NCBI GenBank assembly: GCA_963971575.1
Contig: OZ020611.1
Coordinates: 53,329,466-53,393,465, forward strand
Source: Liopterus haemorrhoidalis
Taxonomy: Eukaryota > Arthropoda > Insecta > Coleoptera > Dytiscidae
Direction: 5' to 3'
DNA length: 64,000 nt
Part shown: positions 1 to 11,100 of the stretch, piece after piece
Numbering within the stretch: position 1 is the stretch's first letter
How the letters are laid out: each line of letters begins with the position of its first letter
Notes under the pieces: model-generated
The model's input: the letters and a program-made list of their open reading frames with translations, nothing else
What the model was told of the DNA's origin: nothing
Databases searched by the model: none
Program-made: the position numbers and the translations under genes

Positions 1-4
1 TACT

Positions 5-165
5 GTCTATAGGTAGTTTATTATAGATCAATTGATAATTTTCTATAGGTCAACTATTAATTTACTATAGATCATTTTGTAATTATCTATAGGTAAATGA
101 TTGATTTTTCTATAGGTAAAAATATAAAATTTCATAGGTAATATTTGAATTATTAATAGATCATA
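5..165. repeat. degenerate AT-rich minisatellite
   Basis: The motif CTATAGGT(A/C)A or close variants recurs at about 7, 44, 65, 88, 111 and 133, mostly 21-23 bp apart, separated by AT-rich spacers. It looks like an old, decayed tandem array. No coding potential is visible. Confidence 0.6.
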
Positions 166-669
166 AAATTAGGATCCATTTAAAAAATGATAACATAAAA
201 ATGATGATATTCGGGGTTACACCGCGTTTTTAAATAAACTTTAAATAATTTTACTTACATATCATATAGATACTGAATAAAAATCTAATATTTTTATGTT
301 TTAATACTGCTAAAACAAAATATAATAGGAGTATAATTTTTTGTTTGTTTCTTTTGTTAAACTTTTTGACAAATGTTACTCAAAATATAGGATTTCTAAA
401 AAACAGTAAATTACCAAGGTTTACGGTATTTTAATTAATATTAGAGGTTTCCCAGGCAAAATTAAATTGAGAAACCTATGTGTATACATTTCTGTCATAG
501 TTGTTTTTTTTTTTTTTTTTCTGACCGATACAAATTTTCAAAGCTTTTACAGACTAGGGGAACCGGGACAAAATTCCTTTTATCTTTTCTCTTTAAATTT
601 ACTTAATTTTTAATTAAAATCCGTCACTACTGTTGTGCGTCGTGCGAAAAATAAACAGTTCGTCTAAAA
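166..669. other. AT-rich intergenic DNA, nothing recognised
   Basis: About 500 bp of AT-rich sequence including a poly-T run near 505-520. I see no exon, RNA gene or transposon end here. Confidence 0.5.
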
Positions 670-988
670 CAGGCCGGGGCAAATGGCGGCCCGCGCTGAA
701 ATTCTATCCGGCCCGCGAAGCATTTTATAAATTATTGTGTCCTGCAAAAATATTACTGTCTGTCTAATATTCTTTCAAATTATCATTCTTTACAATTTTC
801 TTTTAATTTTTTTTCTTTAAATTGCATAATAAATACACGTTTTGGTTTAAAAATATTGCTTTTAAAATTTATAAAATATCCTTCGTAACAAAAACAATAT
901 TTAAAGTTAGAAAATTAATTTGTTTTGGCCCGCGCTCAAATTTTCATCCGCAATGTGGCCCGACAACCAAAATATTTGCCCATCCCTG
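670..988. mobile_element. short non-autonomous hAT element
   Basis: It starts CAGGCCGGGGCAAAT and ends ATTTGCCCATCCCTG, imperfect terminal inverted repeats of the hAT type. It is flanked by 8-bp copies gtctaaaa (662-669) and gtctacaa (989-996), a target-site duplication with one mismatch. The interior has GGCCCGCG motifs near each end and no transposase, so it is a 319-bp MITE. Confidence 0.85.
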
Positions 989-1129
989 GTCTACAAGTTA
1001 TGATATACAGTGACTCGATGTGCTGCGTGCTTTGGCAGTACCAATTGCTTATTGTATAGCGGCGATTGGCATTGAATGGGCGTAACGATGGAATGTAGAC
1101 GATATACCTCCTATCGGAGCTGCACTATA

Positions 1130-1455
1130 GTGCGTTCGAAGGTGAGTATGCAGTACAGGGCATATGGAGTAGTTCTTTTTCATACTCTCTTATGGGTTTA
1201 CAGAATGACGCTATCCTTTTCTTGCTAGTCGACGTTGCCAGCTCTAAAACACGCTGATCTGTGAAGACGCAGTATTCTACAAATGGCCATTTGTTTTTGT
1301 TGAGTGATATTTTGAGTTTTATAAGAGTTGGTTTTTGTAAATAATACGAGTTTTTCATATTATTATAATTGACACATTTGACACTTTTACAACATTTGGC
1401 AACACCGCTCCCATTTGCCATAAGAGCTATACTGCAAACTCACCTTCGAACGCAC
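1130..1455. mobile_element. foldback MITE, TA target site (family copy 1)
   Basis: Inverted ends GTGCGTTCGAAGGTGAGT (1130) and its complement (to 1455) are flanked by TA on both sides, as in the Tc1/mariner superfamily. The interior contains a phrase on abnormal stop-free minus-strand sequence, but no recognised protein. A diverged relative is at 52876..53270: both share TGTTGCCAAATGTTG and AGTAGTTCTTTTTCAT segments. Confidence 0.75.
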
Positions 1456-1543
1456 TATAGTTTGATTATTATTTCCAGATTAATCGTCGTTTACTTATTT
1501 CTCTTCCATACAGTGACGTAGCGTGGGTTTCAGCCACCCGGGG

Positions 1544-3584
1544 CAGGGCCGGATTTAGACTTGATAAGGCCCCAAGCTATTTGAGATATGGGGCCCTTTA
1601 TAAGTCCAGATGTTCTATGTCAGTGACAAATATGATTTTCGGATACCTAGAGGGTTAAACTGAAATACAATTAAGAAGTATATTGATAGTGAAATAATAA
1701 ATCTTTAACTTAAAATCATATTTATTCATAACAAACTTAAAAATGCGAACTCTGGTAAAAAGAAACAAAAGTTCTTTTAAAAGGCACAATTTACAAAGGC
1801 TTATTATCTAATCTCTTGAAACATGTTATAAGGATTAAGGAATTATATTAAACTAAAATATTTTCTTTCTTCCCTTTGCCAGAGCAAAGTCACTGATGAC
1901 ATCTTCAAATGATAAACTGCGTAGTTTGTCACTTTCCATGCACATGAGACTGAGGGAACATAATTTATCTTGAGTCATTGTTGTTCTAAATTAATTTTTT
2001 ATCCCCTTCAGCTGAGAAAAAGATCTTTCTCCAGAGCTATTTGCAACCATCATACTAAGAAACAATCTCAAAATTGCTTCTACCTTAGGGAATGCTGATT
2101 GGACACGATCGTTAAATATTACCCTATAGAGATCTTGATGTGTCAGTCTATCATGTTCCGCTGAACCACGGGTTTGACTATGTCTAACATATTGTTGAAA
2201 ATGCTTGACTTCTCCTACAAGATACATGTCCAAATCTTCAGGATATGTTTGGCATAAAGCACCAACTACTTCACGAATCTCTTCTTCTGTAGCTTCTAAT
2301 TTTGTTAAGAATGAAAACTTTTTTGCAGCATCATTGTATACTGAGGCCCTCTGTGCCAGACTTGACTCTAATGCATCCATCACAAGTATAAATGTTTTAA
2401 TTCTGAACTTGTATCTTGGCTCAAGGTTCTCTAAAGCATCATCTTCATCATCATTGATATGCCTTCTTCTATATCTGCTTTTCTTATAATCAACATCAGG
2501 CAAATTTTCCTTTGCTTCTTCTTCAAAATGATCGAAAAGATCCCTGGAACCTTTAACAAAATCCGAAAGTGAAGCATACAATTTCCTACATACATCTAGA
2601 CTAATTTGGAGGTCTTGCAGTGATTGATTAGTCTTGTGAAATTCATCCAGCAAGTAACTCCACAAATATAACATTACCATAAATTAAAACTCCCCCATAT
2701 TATTCAAACTGTTTATGGCTTGATTTCTTGTTTCGCCTTTCTCTGTAGTATCAATATGCAGCTGATGCAATGCAGAAATTATTCCATTGTAACTATCAAG
2801 TATTGCACTTGTGGCCATTGAATGTGCTTTCCATCTAGTCTTTGACTAAGACTTTGGAACTTTTGAATCATCTTTGAAGAATGACAACAGTACTGCCCAT
2901 CTATGTGTAGATGATGAAAAGAAATTATATATTTCTTGAACAATTCCGAAAAAGTTTACTGCATCTAAACAACAGTCAACTGCTGCTCTACCAACAAGAT
3001 TTAGGGTATAACCAGCACATGGAATATACATAGCATACTTATTAATCTTCAATATTATTTCTTGCATGCTCTTGTATTTGCCAGACCTATTGGCAGCATT
3101 ATCATATGACTGGCCTCGACACTTACTAAAATCTATTTTGAACTCATTTGTAAGGTAGTTGTGCACCATCTTAGCCATACTTTGCCTTGTGTAGCTACCC
3201 ATCTCTAGGAAAGTTAGAAAACGTTCAATAGGGAGCCCATCATCTGGTGAAACATACCTCACAATAACAGTGAGCTGATCAATATAAGACCGGTCTGGAG
3301 TAGAATCTACAGATAAACTGAAGTACCCTGCAGTTCTTAAATCATCCAAGATTGAGTCTCTTACTTTATGTGCCATAAATTGAAATTAAAAAAGAGAGAA
3401 CTAAAAAAATTGGGTGAAGAGTATAGGACGTCCCGGACGTGCGGCATTGGGACAAATAATGCTGCAGTACATTTAAGTATATATGACAATTACTCACTCG
3501 GACAATTTTTTTTTTTTTTGGGCCCTCAAAAATGTGGGGGCCCGAATCTATAGCTTGTGTAGCTTATACGTAAATCCTGCACTG
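1544..3584. mobile_element. hAT transposon nested in another hAT
   Basis: Ends CAGGGCCGGATTTA and TAAATCCTGCACTG pair as inverted repeats. The 8-bp target duplications are acccgggg (1536-1543) and actcgggg (3585-3592), one mismatch. It carries a broken transposase on the minus strand (3376..1853). At 2041 bp it is shorter than intact elements of this kind because the transposase lacks its N-terminal part. Confidence 0.85.
1853..3376 (-). pseudogene. hAT transposase remnant (ZMYM/DUF4371-type)
   Basis: A single reading frame of 508 codons runs from 3376 to 1853. The N-terminal segment reads like the RNase H-like core of DUF4371/ZMYM-type hAT transposases (SLSVDSTPD, RGQSYDNAANRSGKY, YIPCAGYTLNLVG). 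The C-terminal segment has the hAT dimerisation signature GERSFSQLK, followed by a stop and then an SLSLMCME block. Three in-frame stop codons interrupt it, near 2853 (after KVPKS), 2690 (after GEF) and 1991 (after GIKN), with no frameshift. The zinc-finger N-terminus is missing. It cannot make transposase. Likely recent decay by point mutation. Confidence 0.85.
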
Positions 3585-3874
3585 ACTCGGGGCGTAGGCC
3601 ATATTCGCCGCCCCCTTATTCAGGTATTTAAATCCAAAAGGCTCCAAAATTTACAGAAATTCTAAAGAACTTTTCGGCAAGAATAAATTTGTTATTGTGT
3701 ATTGTACAGTGTACAAATGAAGAAGTCATCTATGTATGTTTTATATATAATAAACACATTTGTTACAAAAGTTCTTACACAGATGCCACTTATTGATATA
3801 CATATACACAACATTTATGATATGCGTCGACAAGATTAAGTTATTATTACATAAAATTAAGAACACAAATCAAG

Positions 3875-3903
3875 ATTCCCTGTTATAACGAATAACAGGG
3901 AAT
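3875..3903. repeat. 12-bp perfect hairpin
   Basis: ATTCCCTGTTAT at 3875-3886 and its exact complement at 3892-3903 are separated by five bases. A direct repeat aacacaaatca lies on either side (about 3862 and 3915). Function unknown; it lies in the right part of the outer hAT element. Confidence 0.6.
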
Positions 3904-4545
3904 TGAATATAAAACACAAATCAACTTCCAATTAGAACTAGAATGATACTGTTACGATATATATTTTTAATAAAGTTAATTGAGTCAATGTGAATTGGAC
4001 GACTGATGTTGCAGGTGTTATTAGACAATATTGAACTATATTCTTTATATGAAAGAATTCATTCTCTCTGAATATTCGTCGTGAACAATCCGAGCACAAA
4101 ATAAAACACGGGGAATTACCGCAAGGTAACTGGTTAGTACAAACGGTGTTTCCAGTCGCTAAAGCGAGCGAGATGACTACACTCACTTAAAGAAAGGGGA
4201 TTCCCCGGTTCCATCACAGGTTAAATAATAAAAAGTTTCGTGCTCATTTTAATCGGTCCGAATTGTAGGTGCGACAAAAATATGAAAAGAAATGGTTAAA
4301 ATTTTTAGTTCAGATTACAAGATATTATTTAGTGTGAATTTTTACCGCCCCAAAAAAGTGCCGCACGGGCCGGGCCGACCCCTCTCCCCTACTCTACGCC
4401 ACTGCTTCCTTAGTTCTAAGTTCCAGATCCGAATAAATTATTTCACATTTTGCGTAAACGAATATTATATTTGGTGATCTTTCATGATTCACACCTGTAA
4501 AGTAATACTAATTTTACAGTATTCCTTTTTACTTTTTACATTAGT

Positions 4546-4807
4546 ATATCGCTGGTGACCTGGCAATACCTCCTATCTACAATTTTTAGCGAAAATAAGT
4601 TCTTGGTTTGGATTGTAACCAACGTATTAGTGCACAAGTTGTGACAATACTACTTAAACAAGAAAAATATTTAAGGTCTAAACTTCGTACAAAGCATTTC
4701 CTTTTATCTTAAACTACGCAAAAACGGCTGACATAAAGCAGTTTTTTACCTCTCCTTTAAATTTCTATTTATGCAGATAAGAGATATTGCCAGGTCACCC
4801 GCGATAT
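4546..4807. mobile_element. foldback MITE just downstream of EIF2B4
   Basis: ATATCGCTGGTGACCTGGCA at the left and TGCCAGGTCACCCGCGATAT at the right form inverted ends of about 27 bp with one mismatch. The interior is AT-rich with no protein. It ends about 60 bp from the EIF2B4 polyadenylation signal. Exact target duplication was not resolved. Confidence 0.7.
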
Positions 4808-4869
4808 GTTAATTTTTATTTTGTCGGTTGGAAAAGGATTAAAAAAAAACTCAAAATCATATGCAAAGC

Positions 4870-4875
4870 TTTATT
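4870..4875 (-). terminator. EIF2B4 polyadenylation signal (putative)
   Basis: AATAAA on the minus strand, 14 bases past the EIF2B4 stop codon at 4890. It is the first canonical hexamer after the stop. This would give a very short 3' UTR. Confidence 0.5.
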
Positions 4876-4889
4876 ATAAAAATTCAAAA

Positions 4890-5101
4890 TTATACGGCAA
4901 TCTCAGTAGGTTTAATACGTAATATGACGGGTACACTAGTGCAAGGTAAAATTGCTAACTCTGTTACTACAGCTGTCACTAAATCAGGAGGGGTAACATC
5001 ATACATAAGGTTTAATGGAGTAACATATTTACTGTTCTTCCAATCCTTCAATGCACTTTCTTCTTCTTCACAACTCATCTGAATTATTTTTTCTGGGTCA
5101 C
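4890..5101 (-). CDS. EIF2B4: EIF2B4 exon 5 (C-terminus)
   Basis: The acceptor TTTATAG lies just above 5101. The exon completes a split Gly codon and reads through [20 protein letters not shown] and [12 protein letters not shown] to a TAA at 4890. YDVTPP-(D/E)-LV and the Cys-(T/S)-SVPV-(I/V)-LR ending are hallmark eIF2B delta sequence. Confidence 0.95.
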
Positions 5102-8100
5102 CTATAAACAGACGAAACTATTAACATTAGCCTATAGACGTCCCACTAGCGGAGTACCCAGACTTATATTGTAGGATGTGTGGAATGTTGAACATAATAA
5201 AGTCAAAAATATCAAATATTTCACTAGCACGTAATTCAAATATTTGCTAGTATTTCAAATATTTCCCTAGTATTTCAAATACATTTAAAATACTTTAAAT
5301 ACATTATTTAAAATACTTTTTAAAATTATTTGATATTTCAAATACTTTTTATCAGTGATGACGTATCATACCTCGCTATACGGTCGCTCTTTACACGGCT
5401 TTTCGCTATAACGGTCTTCTTTAGTTATGGCACTTTTTCGATTTACGGCCCAAAATGTTTCGTTAAAGGGGAAAAAAATGTGAAAAAAATATAGCCAGAA
5501 TGCATAAAATTATCCTTAAGTTGATTCTCTTTCTGGAATTCGACAAACCGTTTTAAACCTAGCAATGATCTTGGTTTTGAGGATTTGGAAAAAGGCGATG
5601 TCTTTGATTTACTAGATGCTGATAGAGAACCCCTTTCACACGAAGAACTGATGCAATTAGATGCAGAACGAGCACTTGATGAGGAGCCAGAGCCTGCTGT
5701 ATGCAAACAGCTAATATCAAAGAACTTGTCGAATGCGCCTTCTTATTTCAAACAAGGAATAAACATCCTTCTTCAAGATGATCCCGACGTAAAACGCAGC
5801 ACTAAAGTTTCTCGAGGAATTAATTCAACCATTAGCTGTTATAAAGAACTGCAAAATGAAGCTGAAAGCAAGGCAAGACAAACAACGTTGGACAATTTTT
5901 TTAAACCAGGTCAATCCACAACAGCCTAAAGTAATGATGGCAGTATAGTTTTTACCGACCGCCAACATATACCGGGTGAATTATTTAAGAAGCAACATAC
6001 ATGTTTCACATATAATGTTACTGAAGTGAGTTATTTCAAAAGCAACATAACATAGCCATAAAACAAATGCTTCTCGTATCCATAGAAAAGACAAAATATA
6101 AGTTTTACTTGCCCGACCTTAATATATAAGGGGCAAGTATTGTAATCGCGAAAATTTTCGATGTCGAGATTTTGACTGATGACCACGTTTCATAGTCCAG
6201 GGAATCCAAAAAACCTATTTTCGAAGTGCCGTCCGTATGTGTGTGTGTCTGTGTGTATACACGATAACTCAAAAACGGTTTAACTTAAAGAGTTCGTTCT
6301 GGTACTAAAAAATTCTCCTGATAATTGGGAAGAACCCTATTGTTTTTTATTAAAATCCGAAACCGGAAACGGAAGTTATTAAACATTAAAATTTAAAAAA
6401 ATTCGTAACTAGTAAACCAAGCCTTGGACAAAAAATTGTACAGGACATAATTTGATGTATTTTTGAAGATATACCTAAATCTTTCTTAAATTAAAAAAAA
6501 AAATTATGATTTTTTTTTTATTATTATTACTTGCCCGACCTTAATATATAAGGGGCAAGTATTGTAATCGCGAAAATTTTCGATGTCGAGATTTTGACGG
6601 ATGACCACGTTTCATGGTCCAGGGAATCCAAAAAACCTATTTTCGAAGTGCCGTCCGTATGTGTGTGTGTCTGTGTGTATACACGATAACTCAAAAACGA
6701 TTTAACTTAAAGAGTTCGTTCTGATACTAAAAAATTCTCCTGATAATTAGGAAGAACCCTATTGTTTTTTATTAAAATCCGAAACCGGAAACGGAAGTTA
6801 TTAAACTTTTAAATTAAAAAAAAATCGTAACTAGTAAACCAAGCCTTGGACAAAAAATTGTATAGGACATAATTTGATGTATTTTTGAAGACTAACATAA
6901 ATATTTTTTTAAATTTAAAAAAAAAATATGTATTTTTTTTATTATTTTTTTTATGGGAGGGCAAGTCTAGCGGAGGTCTCCCTTCGCCACTGGTTTTTTT
7001 TATGGGAGGGCAAGTCTACCGGAGGTCTTCGTTCGCCACTGGTTTAAAATATATTTTGGAGTTAGCTACTAAGGACATTATTATTTTTGTTTGTATGTAA
7101 ATATAAACAAACTAATAAAAATTCATTTATTGTTTCTAATTTGCTATGTTGCAAATGAAATAACTCACTTCATTAACATTATATGTGAAACATGTATGTA
7201 GCTCCTTAAATAATTCATTGATTCGTTATACGGCTTTTCGCTTTGGGGCCAACTTTCCCGGAACGTATCTAGGCCGTAAAGCGAGGCATGAGTGTATTAC
7301 AAATACTTTGATCGGTATTTGGTACTTGACATTTGAATTTTTTTTGAGTATTTGGCACAGCTAGATGCTTAAAGTGTTATTGCTTAAATTTCTGCCAGCC
7401 CCAGCATCCAAAACAAATAGATAATGCCATTAGAAATACATACGTCAGATCAAAGTACAAGTATACCTGTGATGTACACCTAAACAGGCAAACCTGCCCG
7501 GTATAACTAAACGTTATATCTGCCTGTTCAGTTAATTGTGCACCAAAATTAATTTGTTACAACTTAATTTAAAAATAATAATAGTAATAATAATATAAAC
7601 TTACCTATTTCATTGTGAACAATGGAATCAGTCTGCACTCTTTCGCAGAATTTATAAGTCTCGCAACAAACTAATACAGGTTTATTATATGCTTTTGCGA
7701 TCAAAGCAATTTGTGCTGTGCCAGTCCGACTCATAACATAACCGTTGGCAAGCAAGGAATGTGCTCCTAGTAAGACTTTCGTGGCTTTACCCATGATGTA
7801 GCTGACTGCATTTATCAGAACATAACTACAGTTTATTCCAGCGTTCACTAATTTTCTTAACATTTCTCTGCCTTCTAATAGTGGACGAGAATCTACTACA
7901 ATTACCTTAAATGATTTTCCATTACCTTTATTATGTGCGTCTAATAAGATTTTGTTAATTATTGACGAGCTGGAAATTAAAAAAAAAGTTATTCATTATA
8001 ATTTATTATGAAAACACATTTGAGTAATGTAAGTACTTAAGGCTATGCTTCATGGACTCTGTGCTACAGGTAGTTTCTACTTCATGAATTAATTGGTTCC

Positions 8101-11100
8101 AAAGCTCAATCGTAAAGCGGGAACTCAATTTCCATATTAACAAAGTTAAAAATAGGAGTATACTAAAGGAGAATTTACTTGACAGATTGATCGATTGAGA
8201 ACCGATAAAGAAATATATATCTATATCACACAGTTTTCAAGAACGTATTTCTGCGCCCTACTGTAACGTACGTTCATAGTTTTTGTCTTTTTTTGTTATA
8301 TTATAATATGGTAACTTCAACGCATGTCCCTTTGTATACACGCGCGGGCATTCAGCTCTGGGCGGTCGCTAATGGTGTAGTGGAAGGGATTCCACGTGTA
8401 TTTCTAGACATAGTTTCTTAAAAACTTTTCAACTCGGTAATTTTAAAATCAAAATAGATTATTTAAACTTTCTGTTGTTTATATTTCATTTGTTCGCCCG
8501 AGTGTATGACTGTCAGCTCTTTGTTAAAGTATTCGTAATTCAATTTCTTTTAAATTTACACCAGCTGCATTCAACTTGGTAAACATAGAATACACCAGTA
8601 AAGGTTGACCATGCATTTCAGTTACACTCAGAATTTTAAAATAGAATTTTGTTGTTTATTAAACGTTATAAGTCAGTTGTTTATTATTTACCCACAATTA
8701 TCAAAATATTTTCAAAAATTTCTTTCATATTATATTTCCTCCAATTTTTCTAAAAGTTTTATTTAAAGAATATATGCATTTAATATGACAAAATTTACAA
8801 AAAAATAATCTTTTTTAGGTTATCACACATATATTGTCTTGCGGACACCGTTATTTTGGACGTTTGCCATTGCGGATAGTACTATGCTAGAATAGAACAA
8901 TATAAGGGAAAAATTTAGAACGATCTCCTTCTGCGATGTGGTGGGGATATTTGAGAAATAATGGGCGTGGCCATAGAAAAATACCTAAAAAGCAGTGCTT
9001 CTCAAACAATCACTTCTCATTTACGTTACAACAAAATGTACATTACAAAAACAGTATGAACTGGAGTCTCCAACTAATAAAGAATAAAACAATAAATTTA
9101 TTACGACGTATATGCATGTGTGCGTCTAAAATTCACTTCAGTTTTGTCATTAAACTAGAAGATGGGTAGCTCGCTTCGCTCGGCTTTTTCTAACCAAACC
9201 CTTACTAACATAACCTAACCTAAGATAGTGTTTTGTCATTAAACTAGAAGATGGGTAGCTCGCTTCGCTCGGCTTTTTCTAACCAAACCCTTACTAACAT
9301 AACCTAACCTAAGATAGTGTTTTGTCATTAAACTAGAAGATGGGTAGCTCGCTTCGCCCTGAGTTTGCACTTTTGCTCTGTTTGCACTGTTTCCATGTTT
9401 CAATTCACTTTAAAATACAATTTAGTTTTAGGTGGTTTATAAAAAAATAAATAAAAAGTTATCAAAAATAACCTAAGATAATAAGCTTTTGAGGTAAATC
9501 ACTGTCCCTGGGCCTGCACAGAACGCACGGGTACTCCAGCTAGTTATATTATCTTTTAATAATGATCTTTATATATTATCTGTCTTTGTATGAGAAGTAC
9601 TGGTTTTATGTAACGTTGTTGGCACGCCTCTCCTTTCTCAAATATCCCCCACCAGATAAGGAGATCGTTCTACATTTTAGCCCAATATAATAAGTATTAG
9701 TATCAAAAAGATATAATACTTCGTAAGTATATAAAATATATTCGGACGTTTCGGAAAGTGCTCAACTATCTGTTTCCGTCTTCAGCGATCACGAGAAGAA
9801 ATGATTCATCACTTCTGAAAATAGGCACATGTCAATTGCTTTTGGCCTATCGTAAACAGTGTTGCCAACTTGTGGGAAATTTCCTATAACGAGGGAAAGA
9901 TAGGCACTATTTCTTGTGTTGCGAGAAAAAGGGAAAAAAAGTAAAAAATCTAAGTTCGTGGGAAATTTCAGAATTTTTTCTGAAATTAATAAATATAAGG
10001 ATAATAACAAATACAGGGGAAAAAATACATTAAATTTCTGTGTCGCGTAACTTTTGAACTTGTAATAGAGCCCTGTGTAGGTGTTTTCTTATGGCAACGC
10101 TGTTCTTGCAATATTTTGGGACTTCCCCTGCTTCTTTACATTTAGTTGTAATATTTTCATTGATAAATTACGTCAAAACAAAGAAAAGAAACAGGATGGA
10201 CGACGAAGTTCTCAATACAGCTTTAGTTTTTAGGTCGAGTTTCCAGGCTAAAGATATTAACTGCACAAAATTTCGTGTGACACACCGACACCTAGACCTT
10301 CACAAGAAAAACACTTTATACCTGTAAAGAATATGTTGTACTCATTTTTTTCGTTACCGTAATTTTTTTTTTGTTTTAGCCTCTTCACTTTCAAAATAGT
10401 AGGTACAACTTTTTCTTGCTATTCACTTTGTTATGCTACACTAGAAATTACATAATTTTACATTGTGGGAATTTTTGTCCTTTTGTGGGAAATTGTACCT
10501 TGCGGTGGGAATTTTCTCCACAAAGTGTTGGCAACACTGATCGTAAAGGAGGCCTTTGAGAGAACATGGTGGTAAAGTAAAGGGGGTCACTATTGTAGAT
10601 TGTCGCAATTCGAGGCACTCCTGTATTAAATGGTATTAGTATTACATTCACTTACCAGCCATATATTAAAATAACATCTCCGTTAACAATCTTTCCTTGT
10701 ACGAACAAACTAATAGCTTTATCAGCCATTCCAATCTCATCCCTAATATAAGTATTAATGCCTTCTAATAATAACTCCTTCTTCTCTTCATCTGTTAAAA
10801 TTTTCCGATCAGTTCTTCCAATTTTCGTCAAACGCAATTTGATATGTCTTAAGGCATTCGTCATTGATACAGCAAATGGACGACACATCTGCAGATAATT
10901 TGTTGATAACTGTAAATTGGATTCTAGACTTCTACAAAATTCTTCATTAGGAGGTGTACGATAGTCGGTAACTAATTGTTTAACAGCAGATAATAAAGCT
11001 AAACATCTTGCATTTGAGCCTAATACAGTATGTGACATATATTGAGCACCTAAAAAATAACAAATAAAATATATAAATGTTATTTTATACAACGTTCCAT

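Larger units (their letters stand above)
1511..4404. mobile_element. outer non-autonomous hAT element, interrupted
   Basis: Left end CAGTGACGTAGCGTGGG and right end CTCTACGCCACTG are hAT-type inverted ends. The 8-bp flanks are cttccata (1503-1510) and cttcctta (4405-4412), one mismatch apart. A second hAT element (1544..3584) sits 33 bp inside the left end. Without it the element is about 845 bp and has no transposase. The part 3593..4404 is otherwise featureless except for the hairpin at 3875..3903. Confidence 0.8.
5978..7219. mobile_element. element with about 75-bp inverted ends inside Tigger
   Basis: TGAATTATTTAAGAAGC at 5978 onward and its inverted copy ending near 7219 match over roughly 75 bp, including ACATACATGTTTCACATATA and AATGAAGTGAGTTATTTCA. 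The interior is made of a tandem repeat (6108..6950) and a 49-bp duplication (6951..7040). No protein is visible. It interrupts the Tigger remnant and is therefore younger. Confidence 0.7.
5364..7294. mobile_element. Tigger/pogo element remnant, interrupted
   Basis: The ends CATACCTCGCTATACGG (left) and the complement of CATGCCTCGCTTTACGG (right) are inverted repeats typical of Tigger elements. The right flank keeps the TTCGTTATACGGCTTTTCGC phrase typical of Tigger 3' ends. It contains a transposase C-terminal fragment (5585..5929) and is split by a later insertion at 5978..7219. Boundaries are approximate. Confidence 0.75.
5102..7604 (-). other. EIF2B4 intron 4, transposon-filled
   Basis: A GT-AG intron of 2503 bp. 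It holds an AT-rich stretch (5105-5345) with repeated TTCAAATA-type phrases, a Tigger/pogo remnant (5364..7294), an insertion inside that remnant (5978..7219) and a 422-bp tandem duplication inside the insertion. Confidence 0.8.
8911..9680. mobile_element. element with about 45-bp inverted ends
   Basis: TAGAACGATCTCCTT followed by GGTGGGGATATTTGAGAAA near 8916-8957 is mirrored at 9634-9673 with few mismatches. Interior holds an 89-bp tandem repeat and, near 9510-9543, a phrase CGCACGGGTACTCCAGCTAG that looks like a Helitron 3' end. No transposase is visible. Confidence 0.65.

Noticed and set aside
822..1013. 63-codon plus-strand frame
   Set aside because: Overlaps the right half of the hAT MITE at 670..988; non-coding repeat sequence.
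9203..9225. AACCTAACCTAA, the insect telomere repeat motif
   Set aside because: Only two units, repeated because the 89-bp unit is repeated; not a telomeric array.
10091..10327. 78-codon frame inside the hAT element at 9857
   Set aside because: Does not resemble a hAT protein; a chance frame is likely.
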